Positions 10,462-21,198 of a DNA stretch of 64,000 bases are shown here, piece by piece (position 1 is the first letter of the stretch; every line of letters starts with the position of its first letter). Position numbers and translations under genes: made by a program. The notes under the pieces were generated by a model. That model saw nothing but the letters and a program-made list of their open reading frames with translations. It did not search any database and was not told where the DNA came from. Source of the stretch: Vreelandella sulfidaeris (GTDB taxonomy: Bacteria > Pseudomonadota > Gammaproteobacteria > Pseudomonadales > Halomonadaceae); assembly GCA_007182875.1 (NCBI GenBank), contig AP019514.1:3782001-3846000 (forward strand), read 5' to 3'.

Positions 10462-11814
10462 ATGCGCGATGATGAAAAATATACCAACGCAGAGGAGCAG
10501 CTGCTCTATCTTCAAAAACTGCTAGATGAAGAAGATACTTCCGCCCTAAAAGAGCTATTCACTGAGCTCGATATCTTATCGATTGCACGCACACTGGAGT
10601 CTTTTCCCGCTAAAACCCGAGATATGCTTTGGGAGTACATCCCTGAAGAGATAATTGGTGAAGTGCTAGCAGAAGTCGATGAGGGCATACGCGCTGATTA
10701 TGTAGAAGACCTATCGGCCAGCGACGTTGAGCAAATTGTTAAAGGCTTGGATGCTCAAGACGCTGCAGAAGTATTAGATGTTGCTGACAAGGCGATAAAA
10801 ACCAGCGTTTACGCCAGCTTAGATCAGAACATTCGCGCACAGGTTGAGAACCTTCACGCCTATGAAGAAGATGTCGTCGGGCGTTATATGGACCCCGAGA
10901 CGGTCAATGTAAAACAAGGTGTCTCATTAGAAGCGGTACAGCGATATATTCGAATTCACCACCTGCTCGACGAAGAATCGCAGCAAATAATGATCACCGA
11001 CAAAGATAAGCGTTTACTCGGCACACTGACCCTAATTGATTTAATCAAGCAGCCACAAGAAACCGTGGTGGATGATTATATGGATGACCCGTTTACCTTA
11101 AATGATCAAATGAAGGTCAGTGATGCTGCCGTGTTGTTGCGCTCTAAAGAGCTCCCTTTGTGCCGGTATGCGATAGCGATGGGTTATTGGTCGGGCAGCT
11201 AAATGCTGCCGACGTATTAGAAATCACCAAGATGATGCCGACATGACGCTCAAGCATATGTCAGGCGTTAGTGATGAAGAAGAGGTATTCACGCCGATTG
11301 TGCGCAGCGCGAAAAGCCGCGGTATTTGGCTGGGCATTAATTTACTGACCGCTTTTTAGCGGCCTTCGTTATTGGCCAATTCGAAGCGGTATTGGATCAA
11401 ATTGTGGCATTAGCCATCTTGATGCCTGTGGTGGCGAGCATGGGCGGGATCGCGGGAAGCCAAACCCTCACCGTTGTCATACGTGGTTTAGCGCTAGGAC
11501 AACTCGCCGGTAACAATAAACGCTGGCTGTATAATAAAGAGATGTGGGTAGGAATGAGTAATGGCCTAGTGTGGGCACTGGTGGTCGGCGGTATTTCCTA
11601 CCTGTGGTTTAGCGACCCGCTGATTACGCTCGTCATCACCCTAGCGATCTTTATCAATATGAGTCTCGCCAACCTTTCTGGTGTTGTCATTCCTTTGGTA
11701 TTGAAACGCTTACAAATTGACCCTGCCCTCTCGGGCGCGGTAATTCTCACTACGGTCACTGACGTAGTTGGCTTTCTCTCGTTCCTGGGGCTGGCGACGC
11801 TGATTATTTTGTGA
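10462..11814 (+). CDS. mgtE: Magnesium transporter MgtE
   Basis: Mg2+ channel/transporter. The N-terminal acidic helical domain (residues ~1-125) is followed by a CBS pair (RYMDPETVNVKQG, DYMDDPFTLNDQMKVSDAA) and the membrane domain, with AILMPVVASMGGIAGSQT, NMSLANLSGVVIPLVLKRL and ILTTVTDVVGFLSFLGLATL. The last segments form the family's Mg2+ pore. I chose ATG 10462 because AAAAGG lies about nine bases upstream; the ATG at 10453 sits directly on that site. Three junctions, near 11155, 11220 and 11359, separate good MgtE sequence (for example VCDSDGLLVGQLNAADVLEI in another frame). Length of about 450 residues is normal. Confidence 0.88.
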
Positions 11815-11837
11815 CCTTTTCTTTCTCCCAGCAGACG

Positions 11838-11863
11838 TTTGGGCCTTTATGCGAAGGCCCAAA
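11838..11863 (+). terminator. Strong hairpin after mgtE
   Basis: Ten-base perfect stem TTTGGGCCTT / AAGGCCCAAA with a six-base loop, 24 bases after the mgtE stop and 22 bases before the end of the convergent dehydrogenase gene. It probably ends transcription from both sides. The T-run is weak. Confidence 0.6.
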
Positions 11864-11884
11864 TGCTATGTGCAGTAGCAACGG

Positions 11885-13005
11885 CTATACCATCACCCAC
11901 TGCCCCGACTGATCTGACGTTTCGATGGCCTCAATCAATCGATTAACGCGTGCTGCTTCACGAAAGTCGGGGTAAAGGGGGCGATCGTTGATAATGCCTT
12001 CGACAAGATCGCGCACCTCAATAATTTTCTGATCGTTATAGCCCAGGCCGTGTCCGGGCGCAGGACTGAAAGCGGCATAATCGGGATGTTCCGGGCCAGC
12101 TAAAGGGTGGTGAAGCCCCGCCTACCGTGAGCATCGCCATGCCGATAGAGTTGCAGCTCGCTCATGCGCTCTTGGTCAAACACAATGGCGCCTTTGGTGC
12201 CCGTTAGCGTGTAGGCCAGACCCATCTTGCGGCCAGCCGCCACCCGGGAGGTCTCGATATTACCGATTAAACCCTGGTCAAACCGCAGCATGGCCTGGGC
12301 TTGATCGTCGTTTTCTACCGCCGCCATACCGTTGCCGTCGGCCGTGGGGCGCATGGGAATGACGGTTTGTAGTTGGCCGCAAATCTCGGTAATGCGCTGC
12401 CCGGTTAAAAACTCGGCCATATTGAGAATATGCGAGCCCACATCGCCTAACGCACCGGCGCCTGCGGTCGCCCGCTTGGTATGCCAATCGTGGGGCTTTT
12501 CCGGGTCGAGCAGGTAATCCTCGTTGTGCCGTCCACGAAAATGAATCAGCTCACCAATTTCACCGCTGGCAACAATCTGGCGGGTCAGCTGGGTAGCGGA
12601 ATTGCGAATGTAGTTAAAGCCCACCAGGGTTTTGACACCCGCCTTTTCAGCCGCGGCAACCATCTCAGCGGCGTCTGCCGTACTCAGCGCCAGTGGCTTT
12701 TCGGCGTAAACATGTTTGCCAGCAGCAATGGCGGCCAACGCCATCTCCTTGTGCAGGAAGTTAGGCGCACAAATGTCCACTACATCCACGTCGCTGTCGG
12801 CTACTAGGGCGCGCCAGTCATCGGTGGCGCGTGCAAATCCCCAGGCCCGCGCTCGGCTCTCTGCAGTGGCGAGATCGACATCCGCCAGTAGTTCGCAAAC
12901 AGGCTTGGCGGGTAGTTCAAAAACACTGGACGCCGCATTAAAGGCAATGGCGTGGGCTTTGCCCATAAAGCCGGTGCCAATTAGGCCAATTTTGAGAGTT
13001 TTCAT
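11885..13005 (-). CDS. Gfo/Idh/MocA-family dehydrogenase at the end of the inositol cluster
   Basis: NAD(P)-dependent sugar or cyclitol dehydrogenase. N-terminal Rossmann motif GLIGTGFMGKAHAIAF (residues ~6-21), then the conserved AEKPLALS with the catalytic-region Lys, and GAGALGDVGSHILNMAEFL. About 373 residues. A lost T near 12107 shifts the frame; past it the protein continues LAGPEHPDYAAFSPAPGHG and ends GQWVMV at 11885. The start at 13005 has AGGA nine bases before. It lies downstream of iolA but behind a strong hairpin. The pathway dehydrogenase IolG is encoded separately at 24493, so this one may act on scyllo-inositol, another stereoisomer or an inosose. The exact substrate cannot be read from sequence. 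Confidence 0.78.
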
Positions 13006-13030
13006 TGTGATTATTCCTGTTTTAAACAAT

Positions 13031-13053
13031 AACGCCGGGCTGAGCCCGGCGTT
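13031..13053 (-). terminator. Hairpin between iolA and the second dehydrogenase
   Basis: Perfect ten-base stem AACGCCGGGC / GCCCGGCGTT with a three-base loop. On the minus strand it is followed by ATTGTTTAAAAC. It lies 27 bases after the iolA stop and 26 bases before the next start, so it either ends the iolCDEA transcript or reduces read-through into the last gene. Confidence 0.7.
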
Positions 13054-13079
13054 GAATGGTGTCGTGCCCTGTCGTCTGT

Positions 13080-14579
13080 TTACATGGTCGGCATGGTGAA
13101 GTGGTTGGTCTCTTCACGAATACCGCTGGGCCAGCGCTGGGTGATGGTCTTCATGCGGGTGTAGAAGCGCACACCGTCGGGGCCGTGCATATGCAGCGGG
13201 CCAAACAGCGAGCGCTTCCAGCCACCAAAGCTGTGGAACGCCATGGGCACTGGAATCGGCACGTTCACTCCCACCATGCCCACCTGGATCTGCTCGCAGT
13301 ATTGGCGCGCAGCATCGCCATCTCGGGTAAAGATCGCCGTACCGTTGCCGTATTCATGGGCGTTGATCATGCTGACCGCTTCGTCGAAGCTCGCCACGCG
13401 GGCAATCGCCAGTACCGGGCCAAAGATCTCCTCTGCGTGAATACGCATGCTGGGTGTCACATGGTCAAACAAGCTGCCCCCGATAAAGTAGCCATTGCCT
13501 GCGCCATCAACAGTGGTCTGGCGACCATCGACTACAAGCTCTGCGCCTTCATCCACGCCGACCTGGATATAGCCCGCCACTTTCTCAAGATGCTCGCGGG
13601 TGATCAGCGGCCCCATATCATTGTCCGGGCCATCGACCAGGCCAGGCCCGACCGTCAATTTATCCAGTTCGGCCACCAGTTTTTCACGCAGGCGGTTGGC
13701 GGTCTCTTCACCGACGGGCACCGCCACCGAAATCGCCATGCAGCGCTCACCTGCCGAGCCATAGGCCGCGCCCATCAGGGCGCCCACTGCTTGATCGAGA
13801 TCCGCATCGGGCATGATCACCATATGGTTTTTGGCGCCGCCCAGGGCCTGAACACGCTTGCCATGTTTAGATGCCGTGGCGTAAATGTACTCGGCGATGG
13901 GTGTGGAGCCCACAAAGCTCACCGCTTGGACACGCTCATCGGTAAGCAGCACATCCACCGCTTCTTTATCACCATTGACGACATTGAAGACGCCATCCGG
14001 CAGGCCCGCCTCTGTCAGCAGCTCGGCTAAGCGCAGCGGCGTAGAGGATCTTTTCCGAGGGCTTCATTACAAAGGTGTTACCGCAGGCAAGCGCAATGGG
14101 AAACATCCACATGGGCACCATGGCGGGAAAGTTGAACGGCGAGATACCGGCGCACACGCCCAGCGGCTGCATCATCGAGTAACTATCAACGCCGGTGCCG
14201 ACGTTCATGGAGTGTTCACCCTTTGTAGATGAGGAATGCCGCAGGCAAACTCGACCACTTCCAGGCCACGGGTCACTTCGCCTTTGGCGTCAGAAAACAC
14301 CTTGCCATGCTCGCTGGAGATCAGGCGCGCAAGCTCATCGGTGTGCTCCTCAACCAGCGCTTTAAACTTAAACAAAATACGCGCGCGCTTCAGCGGCGAG
14401 GGTTTTAGACCAGGCGGCAAAGCCTCTTCGGCGATGCGAACTGCTTCGCGGGTTTCATCGGCGGTGGCTAGCGCCACCTGGGCGCTCTGTTCATCGGTGG
14501 CCGGGTTATAAACCGGCGAAGTGCGTTGGCTATTACCGGCCGAGAACTCACCATTAAGATAATGGGGTAACGTCTTCAT
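13080..14579 (-). CDS. iolA: Methylmalonate-semialdehyde dehydrogenase (acylating)
   Basis: CoA-dependent aldehyde dehydrogenase that turns malonic or methylmalonic semialdehyde into acetyl-CoA or propionyl-CoA, the last inositol step. It begins [20 protein letters not shown]. Family features are [32 protein letters not shown], the active-site Cys in [12 protein letters not shown], and EIFGPVLAI. The C-terminus [12 protein letters not shown] is typical of MmsA/IolA. Repaired length is about 500 residues. The frame changes near 14225 and around 14020-14060. It follows iolE by 35 bases and precedes a terminator hairpin. Beside inositol genes, the iolA role is more likely than the valine-pathway mmsA role. 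Confidence 0.88.
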
Positions 14580-14614
14580 ACGAGCTCCTGATTAAAGGGC
14601 GGTGCTGGTGTTGT

Positions 14615-15516
14615 TTATTTGGCAACGTCGAAACCTGCCTGCTCGGCAAGTTGGCGTAAGTTGCGGTAACCCAGGCGGGCATAGGTCAGCGGGTGGGCGA
14701 CTTCCGGGTCTTGTTCGGCTTCAACCACTAACCAACCCTGGTAGCCCTGTTCGCACAGATGGGTTAAGGCGGGCAGAAAATCCACATCGCCGTCCCCCCG
14801 GCACCGTAAATAGGCCATCTAACACACCGTTTAAAAAGCTTTTGTCGCGGTTGCGCACCGTATCAAGCACTGGGAAACGCAGGTCTTTGCAGTGCACATG
14901 ATGGATACGCTGACTGTAGCGTTTGGCGATGGCGAGCGGGTCACCGCCAGCTCCGCGCAGATGGCCAAAATCAAGCAGTAGCCCCACGCCTTCGCCGGTG
15001 TTGTCCATTAAGCGCTCAACGTCGGCTTGGCTTTCGATCACAGTGCCCAGGTGGTGGTGATATACCAACTGAATGCCCTGGGATTTCAGGTAGTCGCCCA
15101 CTACCTCCAGGCCACTCAGCAGGCGCTGCCACTCTTCCTCGGAGATGGGGACGCTGTGAAAGCGGGCGCTCCTGATCGCCGTGTACACAATGGGTAACTT
15201 CACACAGCACCACTACCTTCGCACCGCATTCCTTGAGCAGGTTCATATGATCCTGAATGGCGTCAATCTCTTCTTCAGGAGCGCGCTCCAGCAAGCGTGC
15301 GGAGTACCAGCCAGAAACGAGTGTCAAATCGTGAGCGCTAAGCACCTGATTCAAGGCATCAGGCGTGCGGGGAAACTTGTTACCTAATTCAAAGCCGCTA
15401 AAGCCTGCCTCGCGGCCTTCTTGCAAGCAGGTTTCCAGCGGTGTTTCACGGCCCAGGCTGGGCAAGTCGTCATTCGTCCAGGTGAGCGGGTTGATGCCTA
15501 AAGTAACCGTTGGCAT
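14615..15516 (-). CDS. iolE: Inosose dehydratase
   Basis: Removes water from 2-keto-myo-inositol to give the diketone that IolD hydrolyses. The IolE N-terminus [16 protein letters not shown] is unmistakable. Further TIM-barrel motifs are [42 protein letters not shown] and [10 protein letters not shown], which supply the metal-binding His, Glu and Asp residues. About 300 residues. The frame changes near 15185 and 14815; the second spot is a C-rich run (GTGCCGGGGGG on the minus strand). It sits between iolD and iolA in the same direction. Confidence 0.9.
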
Positions 15517-15599
15517 AGCGTATTCCTTATGATTGTTTGAGCATTCTCGGCGTTAAGGTGCTTTAACCTATCGCCGACTATCTGATGTACTGCATTCGA

Positions 15600-17445
15600 T
15601 TAGCGGGCCTGGCGCTGCTTAGCCTCACGATAGCCTTGATAGGCTGACTTAACCTGCTCACGCTCGGAAACCTCGGGCACGGCCACTTCCCACCAGGCAC
15701 CGCCTTCTTGGGTGCTGGGTAACGGGTCGGTATCCAGGGCAATCACATAAGTCGAGGTGGCGCTGCGAGCGCGCACTAGTGCTTGCTCTAGCTCCGCGAT
15801 ACCGGTGACCGATTCAGACTCACAGCCCAACGCTTTGGCGTGGGCGGCAAAATCGGTTTTCGGAGCGCCGGCCTCCACAGTGCGGCAATCTTGCAGCAGG
15901 TTGTTGAACCCTGCCCCGCCAGTGGCCTGCTGCAAGCGGTTGATACAGCCATAGCCGCGGTTATCCAACACCACCACAATCAGCTTGTGGCCCAGCATCA
16001 CCGAGGTAGCCAGCTCCGAGTTGTGCATCAGGTAGCTGCCATCGCCCACCATCACCACCACTTCCCGCTCTGGCTTGGCCATCTTGACGCCCAGCCCGCC
16101 CGCAATTTCATAGCCCATGCAGGAGAAGCCGTACTCCACGTGGTAGCTGCCAGGGCCCGAGCATTGCCAGAGCTTATGCAGCTCGCCGGGCAAGCCACCG
16201 GCGGCGCATACCACGGTGGTATCGTTGCCTGCTTGGCGATTAACCGCACCGATCACCTGGGCATCGGTGGGCAGCGCCAGCCCTTGGTCGGCGGTCACGT
16301 TGCGCACTATGTCGGCCCACTCGCGCTTTAGCGTGCCGGTCTGCTCGCGCCATTCATCGCCGCCGCGCCATTCACCCAGCGCCGCGTCGAGTTGACCCAG
16401 CCCGACCAAGGCATCGCAGCTTAGCGGCAGCGCTTGATGCTTCAGGCTGTCGAAGCGGCCAACGTTGAGGGCTATCAGCGTTTTATCGCTGCTTTCAAAC
16501 AGCGCTCGGGAGCCGGTGGTAAAGTCCTGCAACCGCGTGCCCACCGCCAGAATGACATCCGCCTGCTCCGCCAATTGGTTGGCGGCTGCGCTGCCGGTCA
16601 CCCCAATGGCACCCACTGCGCAAGGGTGGCTATCGGCCAACGCGCCTTTGCCGGCCTGGGTTTCGGCTACCGGGATGCCCCGCGCTTTAGCAAACTCTGC
16701 CAGGGCATCGCAGGCAGCGGCGTAATGCACGCCGCCACCGGCGATAATCAGTGGGCGCTTGGCCTGTTGCAGCGCGGCGATGGTTTGGCGAAGCTCGTAA
16801 GCATCCGGTGGCGAGCGGCGAATGCGATGCACCTTGGGAGCAAAAAAGGCCACCGGATAATCGTAGGCAAAGGTTTGCACATCCTGAGGCAGCGCCAGGG
16901 TCGCAGGGCCGCAATGCTCCGGGTCAAGCAGGGTGGCCATCGCCTGGGGCAAACTGGTCAGCAGCTGTTCCGGGCGGTTAATGCGGTCGAAGTAGCGCGA
17001 CACCGGTCGAAAACAGTCGTTGGCGCTAATGGTAGGGTCTCCAAAGTGCTCCACCTGCTGGAGTACCGGGTCGGGTTCGCGGGTGGCAAAGGTGTCCCCC
17101 GGTAGCAGTAGTATCGGCAATCGGTTGGCGTGGGCGAGTGCTGCGGCGGTGACCATATTGGTCGCCCCGGGCCTATCGAGCTGGTCGCGGCCATTAAGCG
17201 CTGGCGATTATTGGCTTTGGCAAAGGCAATCGCCGCGTGGGCCATGGCCTGTTCGTTGTGAGCGCGAAAGGTCGGAAGCGTGTCTTGCACGTGGTAGAGC
17301 GCTTCCCCATTCCGGCCACATTGCCATGACCAAAAATCGCAAACACGCCTTCAAACAGCGACACTTCTTGGCCATCCACCTCTATACGTTGTGCAGCAAG
17401 GTACTTGACCAACGCCTGGGCCATGGTGAGTCGAATGGTGCTCAT
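15600..17445 (-). CDS. iolD: 3D-(3,5/4)-trihydroxycyclohexane-1,2-dione hydrolase
   Basis: Thiamine-diphosphate enzyme that opens the cyclohexane dione to 5-deoxy-glucuronate. It begins MAQALVKYLAAQRIEVDG and has the family's FEGVFAIFGHGNVAGMG. The ThDP-binding part near the C-terminus contains VVMVGDGSYLMHNSELATS with the GDG...N cofactor motif, then VVVLDNRGYGCINRLQ. The middle domain has PLIIAGGGVHYAAACDAL. Repaired length is about 615 residues, the usual size. Only the N-terminal fifth is broken, near 17305 and 17180; the remaining 518 residues are continuous. The start lies one base past the iolC stop with GGAGG inside the iolC end, so the two are coupled. Confidence 0.92.
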
Positions 17446-17446
17446 T

Positions 17447-19400
17447 TTACGCCTCCTCCGTGTGAGACAGCATTTGCGGCTGCGCCTGCCTTAATTGCCG
17501 CCACGCCTTTATCAGCTCGGCATAGTTCTGGGCGACCCGCTCTACCAAGCGGGCATCGTCGATACGCCCGGCTAGCCAATCACGACTCGCACTGGCAAAT
17601 AGCGTGCGGCCAACGGTGAACCCCTTACAGCAGGCATGATTGGCCGCTGCTTCAAAGCCGCGTTTCATGTCGTCCATAGGGCGTCGAGCCCAAGCAGTAC
17701 GACCCCACGGCAGTAGGCATCCTCGCGCTCAATCGTCTCGCCCACCGCCTGCCAGGCAACATCCGTCATTGAGGGCAGCTTCCACCAATCAGGGCGAATA
17801 CCCAGGTTGTAGAGCCGCTGAAGACTGCGTGGCAAAGTGGTGTCGTTATTGGGCATATCGGCGGGAGGAATGACTTCAATCAGCAGCTCCAGCCCATAGG
17901 CACAAGCCGCCTGGTAGAGCTGGCGCAGCCGCTCCTCCTGCTCTAGGCGCAGCGAGAGTTCGTCGTCGGGATGATAGAACACCAGGCATTTAATAATCTG
18001 TTCTCTAGGCCAGTTGCGCAGGCAGGCACCTAAATCATCGCCATGCTGGAAACGCAGCGGGCGTGAGCCTGAAGCTCCACCGGTCGACCAATCCACCAGC
18101 CTTTTCCACTAGCTTGATTGAGCGCGTCCTGACCCAGCACGTCGTCTACCAGGATCGCGGGCGTGGAAATACCGCCCAGTTTGGCACCCTCTTCGGCGGC
18201 GGTGACCAGGAGTTTTTTAAGTGCTGGCAGCCGCGCGCTGTCGGCATACTCTTCGCGTGCCATATCGGTGAGCTGGCGGCGGTGGTCAAATGCCAACCCC
18301 AATACTTCGGGCCACTGAACGGGCATTCGGGTAGTGACGCGGTGTAAATGGTTTAGGTGCTGATCGATATCCGGACGGGGTACCTCATCGCGGCGTTCCA
18401 GGTAATCGAATAACTCATCTTCGGTGGGCATGGCCGGGGCGCAGCCGTGGCGGGAGACCACCAGCGCGCCGCAGGCATTGGCATAACCGGCGCTGGCTTG
18501 CCAGGGTTCATTGCGCAGCCAGCCGCGTAGCAAGCCACTCATAAAGGCATCCCCGGCACCCAGCACATTGAGCACCTCGACCTGTACGCCCTTAACTAAA
18601 ATGCCGTCTTCAATACGGTCAGGAATGGCGCCTTCAAACACCACACAACCCATGGGCCCCAGCTTGCATACCAGAGTGGCTTCGCTAACCTCTCGCACTA
18701 CGCGCAAAGCCGCTAAGGTGTCCGTGCTGCCGCCGGCAATATGAAACTCCTCTTCGGTACCTACAATCAGGTCAAAGTCCGGCAACCAGCGCTGAAGATC
18801 GGTGGTCACTTTATCATCGGCGATAAAGCGGGTTTCACCATCGCCAGGGTTAGTCAGACCCCACAATACGGGGCGGTAGTCGATATCCAGCACCCGCTTC
18901 ACGCCATAATGTGCAGCGGCGTCCAGCGCTTTGCGACACGCCCGCCGGGTGGTATCGGTAGAAAGATGCGTGCCGGTAATCGCCAGCGCCTTGGCCCGGG
19001 CGATAAATTCAGGGTCGATGGCGTCGGCGTCGATGGCCATATCAGCACAGTCGCGACGATAAAATAGCAGCGGGAAGCTTTCACGGTCTTTTAAAGCCAG
19101 AAGAACCAGGCCGGTGTGGCGCTCGGGATCGGTTTGTAGCGCGGTGGTATCTACCCCACCCGCTCCAGCTCTTCGCGCACGAAGTTGCCCATCTGCTCTT
19201 CGCCGACTCGCGAGCATGGCGGATTTCAACCCGAGGCGAGCGGTGCCGTAGGCCATATTGCCCGAGCTGCCGCCAAGGTACTTGGCAAAGCTGGCCACGT
19301 CTTCTAAACGACTGCCAATCTGCTCGGCGTAAAGATCGACCGCCACGCGTCCCAGGCAAATCAGGTCAAGCGGTCGGTGTTGATTATTGTTATTCAGCAT
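17447..19400 (-). CDS. iolC: 5-dehydro-2-deoxygluconokinase fused to DUF2090 aldolase-like domain
   Basis: Two-domain protein of about 650 residues. The N-terminal PfkB kinase (residues ~10-330) has LDLICLGRVAVDLYAEQIG, YLGGSSGNMAYGTARLG, VGTEEEFHIAGG and the catalytic VLGAGDAFMSGLLRGWL; it phosphorylates 5-dehydro-2-deoxygluconate. The C-terminal domain (VLGLAFDHRRQLTDMA, LKKLLV, IIKCLVFYHPDD, LELLIEVIPP, KGFTVGRTLFA) is DUF2090, a TIM barrel related to class I aldolases. Such fusions are common in proteobacterial inositol loci. No separate IolJ aldolase is in the window, so this domain may cleave the phosphorylated product (inference). The frame changes near 19170, 18075 and 17685. It is the first gene of iolCDEA. 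Confidence 0.88.
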
Positions 19401-19500
19401 AAATGTCTCCCCACGTCACAAATTCGTGGTACTAGTCACAGGATGGCACTGGGCATAAAAGCGTCTTGGCTGGCAATCGATAAGGCTTATCAACCGTGGA

Positions 19501-20301
19501 TTAAAGTGTGAAGGCAGCGCGAAATCGGTCGAGAGCGAGGTTGTCGTCGCCAGAGGCCCAGCCTTCCAGCCCTATGGTGCCGCGATAACCTATGTCGTTC
19601 AGCGCTTTGGCGATGGCCGGATAGTTAATTTCGCCAGTTCCCGGCTCGCAGCGCCCAGGCACATCAGCCACTTGCACTTCACCAATGTACGGCCCACAGC
19701 GACGAATCAATTCGATCAAATTACCTTCGCCAATTTGGGCGTGATAAACGTCCAACATAATGCGCAAGCTGGGTCGATCTACACTCTCCACCAGCGCCAG
19801 AACATCTTCTAAACGTGCAAACGGCACACCGGGGTGATCAACGTCGATATTGAGGTTTTCAAGCACAAAGGTGACTTCGTTCTGCTCGCCGAGATCCGCC
19901 AGCCGATTGAGTGTGTCTCGGGCTTTTAGCCACATGGCACCGGTCATCTGTTGGCAGGGGTTCACGGGAAGACCTTCGCCATCCAACCCCGTGCCATGCA
20001 GGTTAAGTCGCGGAATACCAAGGCGCTTGGCTACCTCAACCGACTCAGCGGCGGTTTTCAGCAGTTCATCTGCACCGGCGGCATCCGCTAAGGTGCCGGT
20101 GACATAGCCGGTCATGGATGAGAATGTGGCCCCACTATTGGCCAGTGCCTCGATATCGTGCTTAGTCCAGTCCCAGATTTCGACCTGAAAACCCAAATCA
20201 GAAATACGCTTAACGCGTCCCAGAACGGGTAAATCACGGAACACCATTTCAGCGCAGACGGCCAGCGTGAACGGAGATGATGGGGTCGGTTTGTTCATCA
20301 T
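19501..20301 (-). CDS. Hydroxypyruvate-isomerase-like TIM-barrel protein
   Basis: Intact 266-residue sugar isomerase of the AP-endonuclease-2 TIM-barrel superfamily. The motifs FVLENLN (catalytic Glu), RIMLDVYHAQIGEGNL, QVADVPGRCEPGTGEINYP and GLEGWASGDD are those of the Hyi/OtnI hydroxypyruvate or oxo-tetronate isomerase group. It lies six bases after the ABC ATPase gene and about 100 bases before iolC, within the inositol genes. Here it could interconvert inososes, as IolI does, although the PGRCEPG block points to the Hyi branch. The role in inositol use is inference. GGAGCC stands before ATG 20301; ATG 20298 is an equal choice. Confidence 0.78.
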   Translation of the reverse strand: MMNKPTPSSPFTLAVCAEMVFRDLPVLGRVKRISDLGFQVEIWDWTKHDIEALANSGATFSSMTGYVTGTLADAAGADELLKTAAESVEVAKRLGIPRLNLHGTGLDGEGLPVNPCQQMTGAMWLKARDTLNRLADLGEQNEVTFVLENLNIDVDHPGVPFARLEDVLALVESVDRPSLRIMLDVYHAQIGEGNLIELIRRCGPYIGEVQVADVPGRCEPGTGEINYPAIAKALNDIGYRGTIGLEGWASGDDNLALDRFRAAFTL

Positions 20302-20307
20302 GGCTCC

Positions 20308-21197
20308 TTAATAGCCGCTCGCACTTCGCGGTGCTGGGGCCTCAGTGCTGCTTGTTGCATCGGCAGGCTGAGTTTCTTGACCGGCTAAGTTGGCCTTCTT
20401 GGCTTTATCGTCGCGCTGGAATTCCGCAAGCTCCGCATCCAGGCTTTCAAGCTCAGCACCACCCGCCATCATATTGAGCACTTCTTCGCGGCTGACTTCT
20501 TCTTTGCGGAAAGAGCCCAAACTGCCGCCGCGTGACAATAAGGTGAACGCATCGGCCACTGGGTAAGCATGGTGGACATTGTGGGTAATAAAGATGACCG
20601 CAAGCCCATCCGCGCGGGCTTTGGCAATGTAGCGCAGTACGACGGAAGCCTGCTTGACCCCAAGCGCTGATGTGGGCTCATCAAGAATCAGCACCTTGGC
20701 GCCAAAATAAACGGCACGGGCAATCGCCACACACTGACGCTCCCCGCCAGAAAGCGTGCCCACCGGCTGGCTAGGGTCGCGTACATCGATACCGATTTTA
20801 GCCATTTCCTCTTTGGCAACTCGATCGGCATATTTCCAATCAATCCGCTTCAAAGGCCCCCAGCCCACCGTCGGTTCGCGACCCATAAAAAAGTTACGGG
20901 TGATCGACATCAACGGCACCATTGCCAGATCCTGAAACACCGTGGCGATACCGGCATCGAGTGCGTAAGCCGGAGACTTGAAACGAGCGGGCTTGCCATC
21001 CAAAAGCATTTCGCCATGGGTGGGCTGATGAACGCCGGAGAGGGTTTTGATCAACGTTGACTTGCCAGCACCGTTATCCCCAGCAGGCACATAACCTCAC
21101 CGGAATAGACCTGCATTGAGATATCACTGATGGCGATGACGCTGCCGAAGTGTTTGCTAACACTGCGCATTTCAATCATTGGAGTGCGTGTCGTCAT
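20308..21197 (-). CDS. Sugar (inositol) ABC transporter, ATP-binding protein
   Basis: ATPase of a ribose/xylose-type importer with a single nucleotide-binding domain. It starts [20 protein letters not shown], with Walker [28 protein letters not shown] (Q-loop), signature [16 protein letters not shown], Walker [13 protein letters not shown] and switch His [10 protein letters not shown] single G missing from a GGGG run near 21088 breaks the frame just before Walker A. The C-terminus after residue ~245 is a charged extension ending in a [12 protein letters not shown] tail. It sits one base after the permease stop. Inositol as substrate is inferred from the surrounding iol genes. Confidence 0.85.
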
Positions 21198-21198
21198 G

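Noticed and set aside
13056-14030. Long plus-strand ORF of 324 codons opposite iolA
   Set aside because: It is antisense to a clear aldehyde dehydrogenase, has no family pattern and is rich in His and Arg as expected of a shadow frame in GC-rich DNA.
15840-16331. Plus-strand ORF of 163 codons opposite iolD
   Set aside because: Shadow of iolD; no ribosome binding site or family motif.
16434-17105. Plus-strand ORF of 223 codons opposite iolD
   Set aside because: It lies entirely within IolD on the other strand and shows no recognisable domain.
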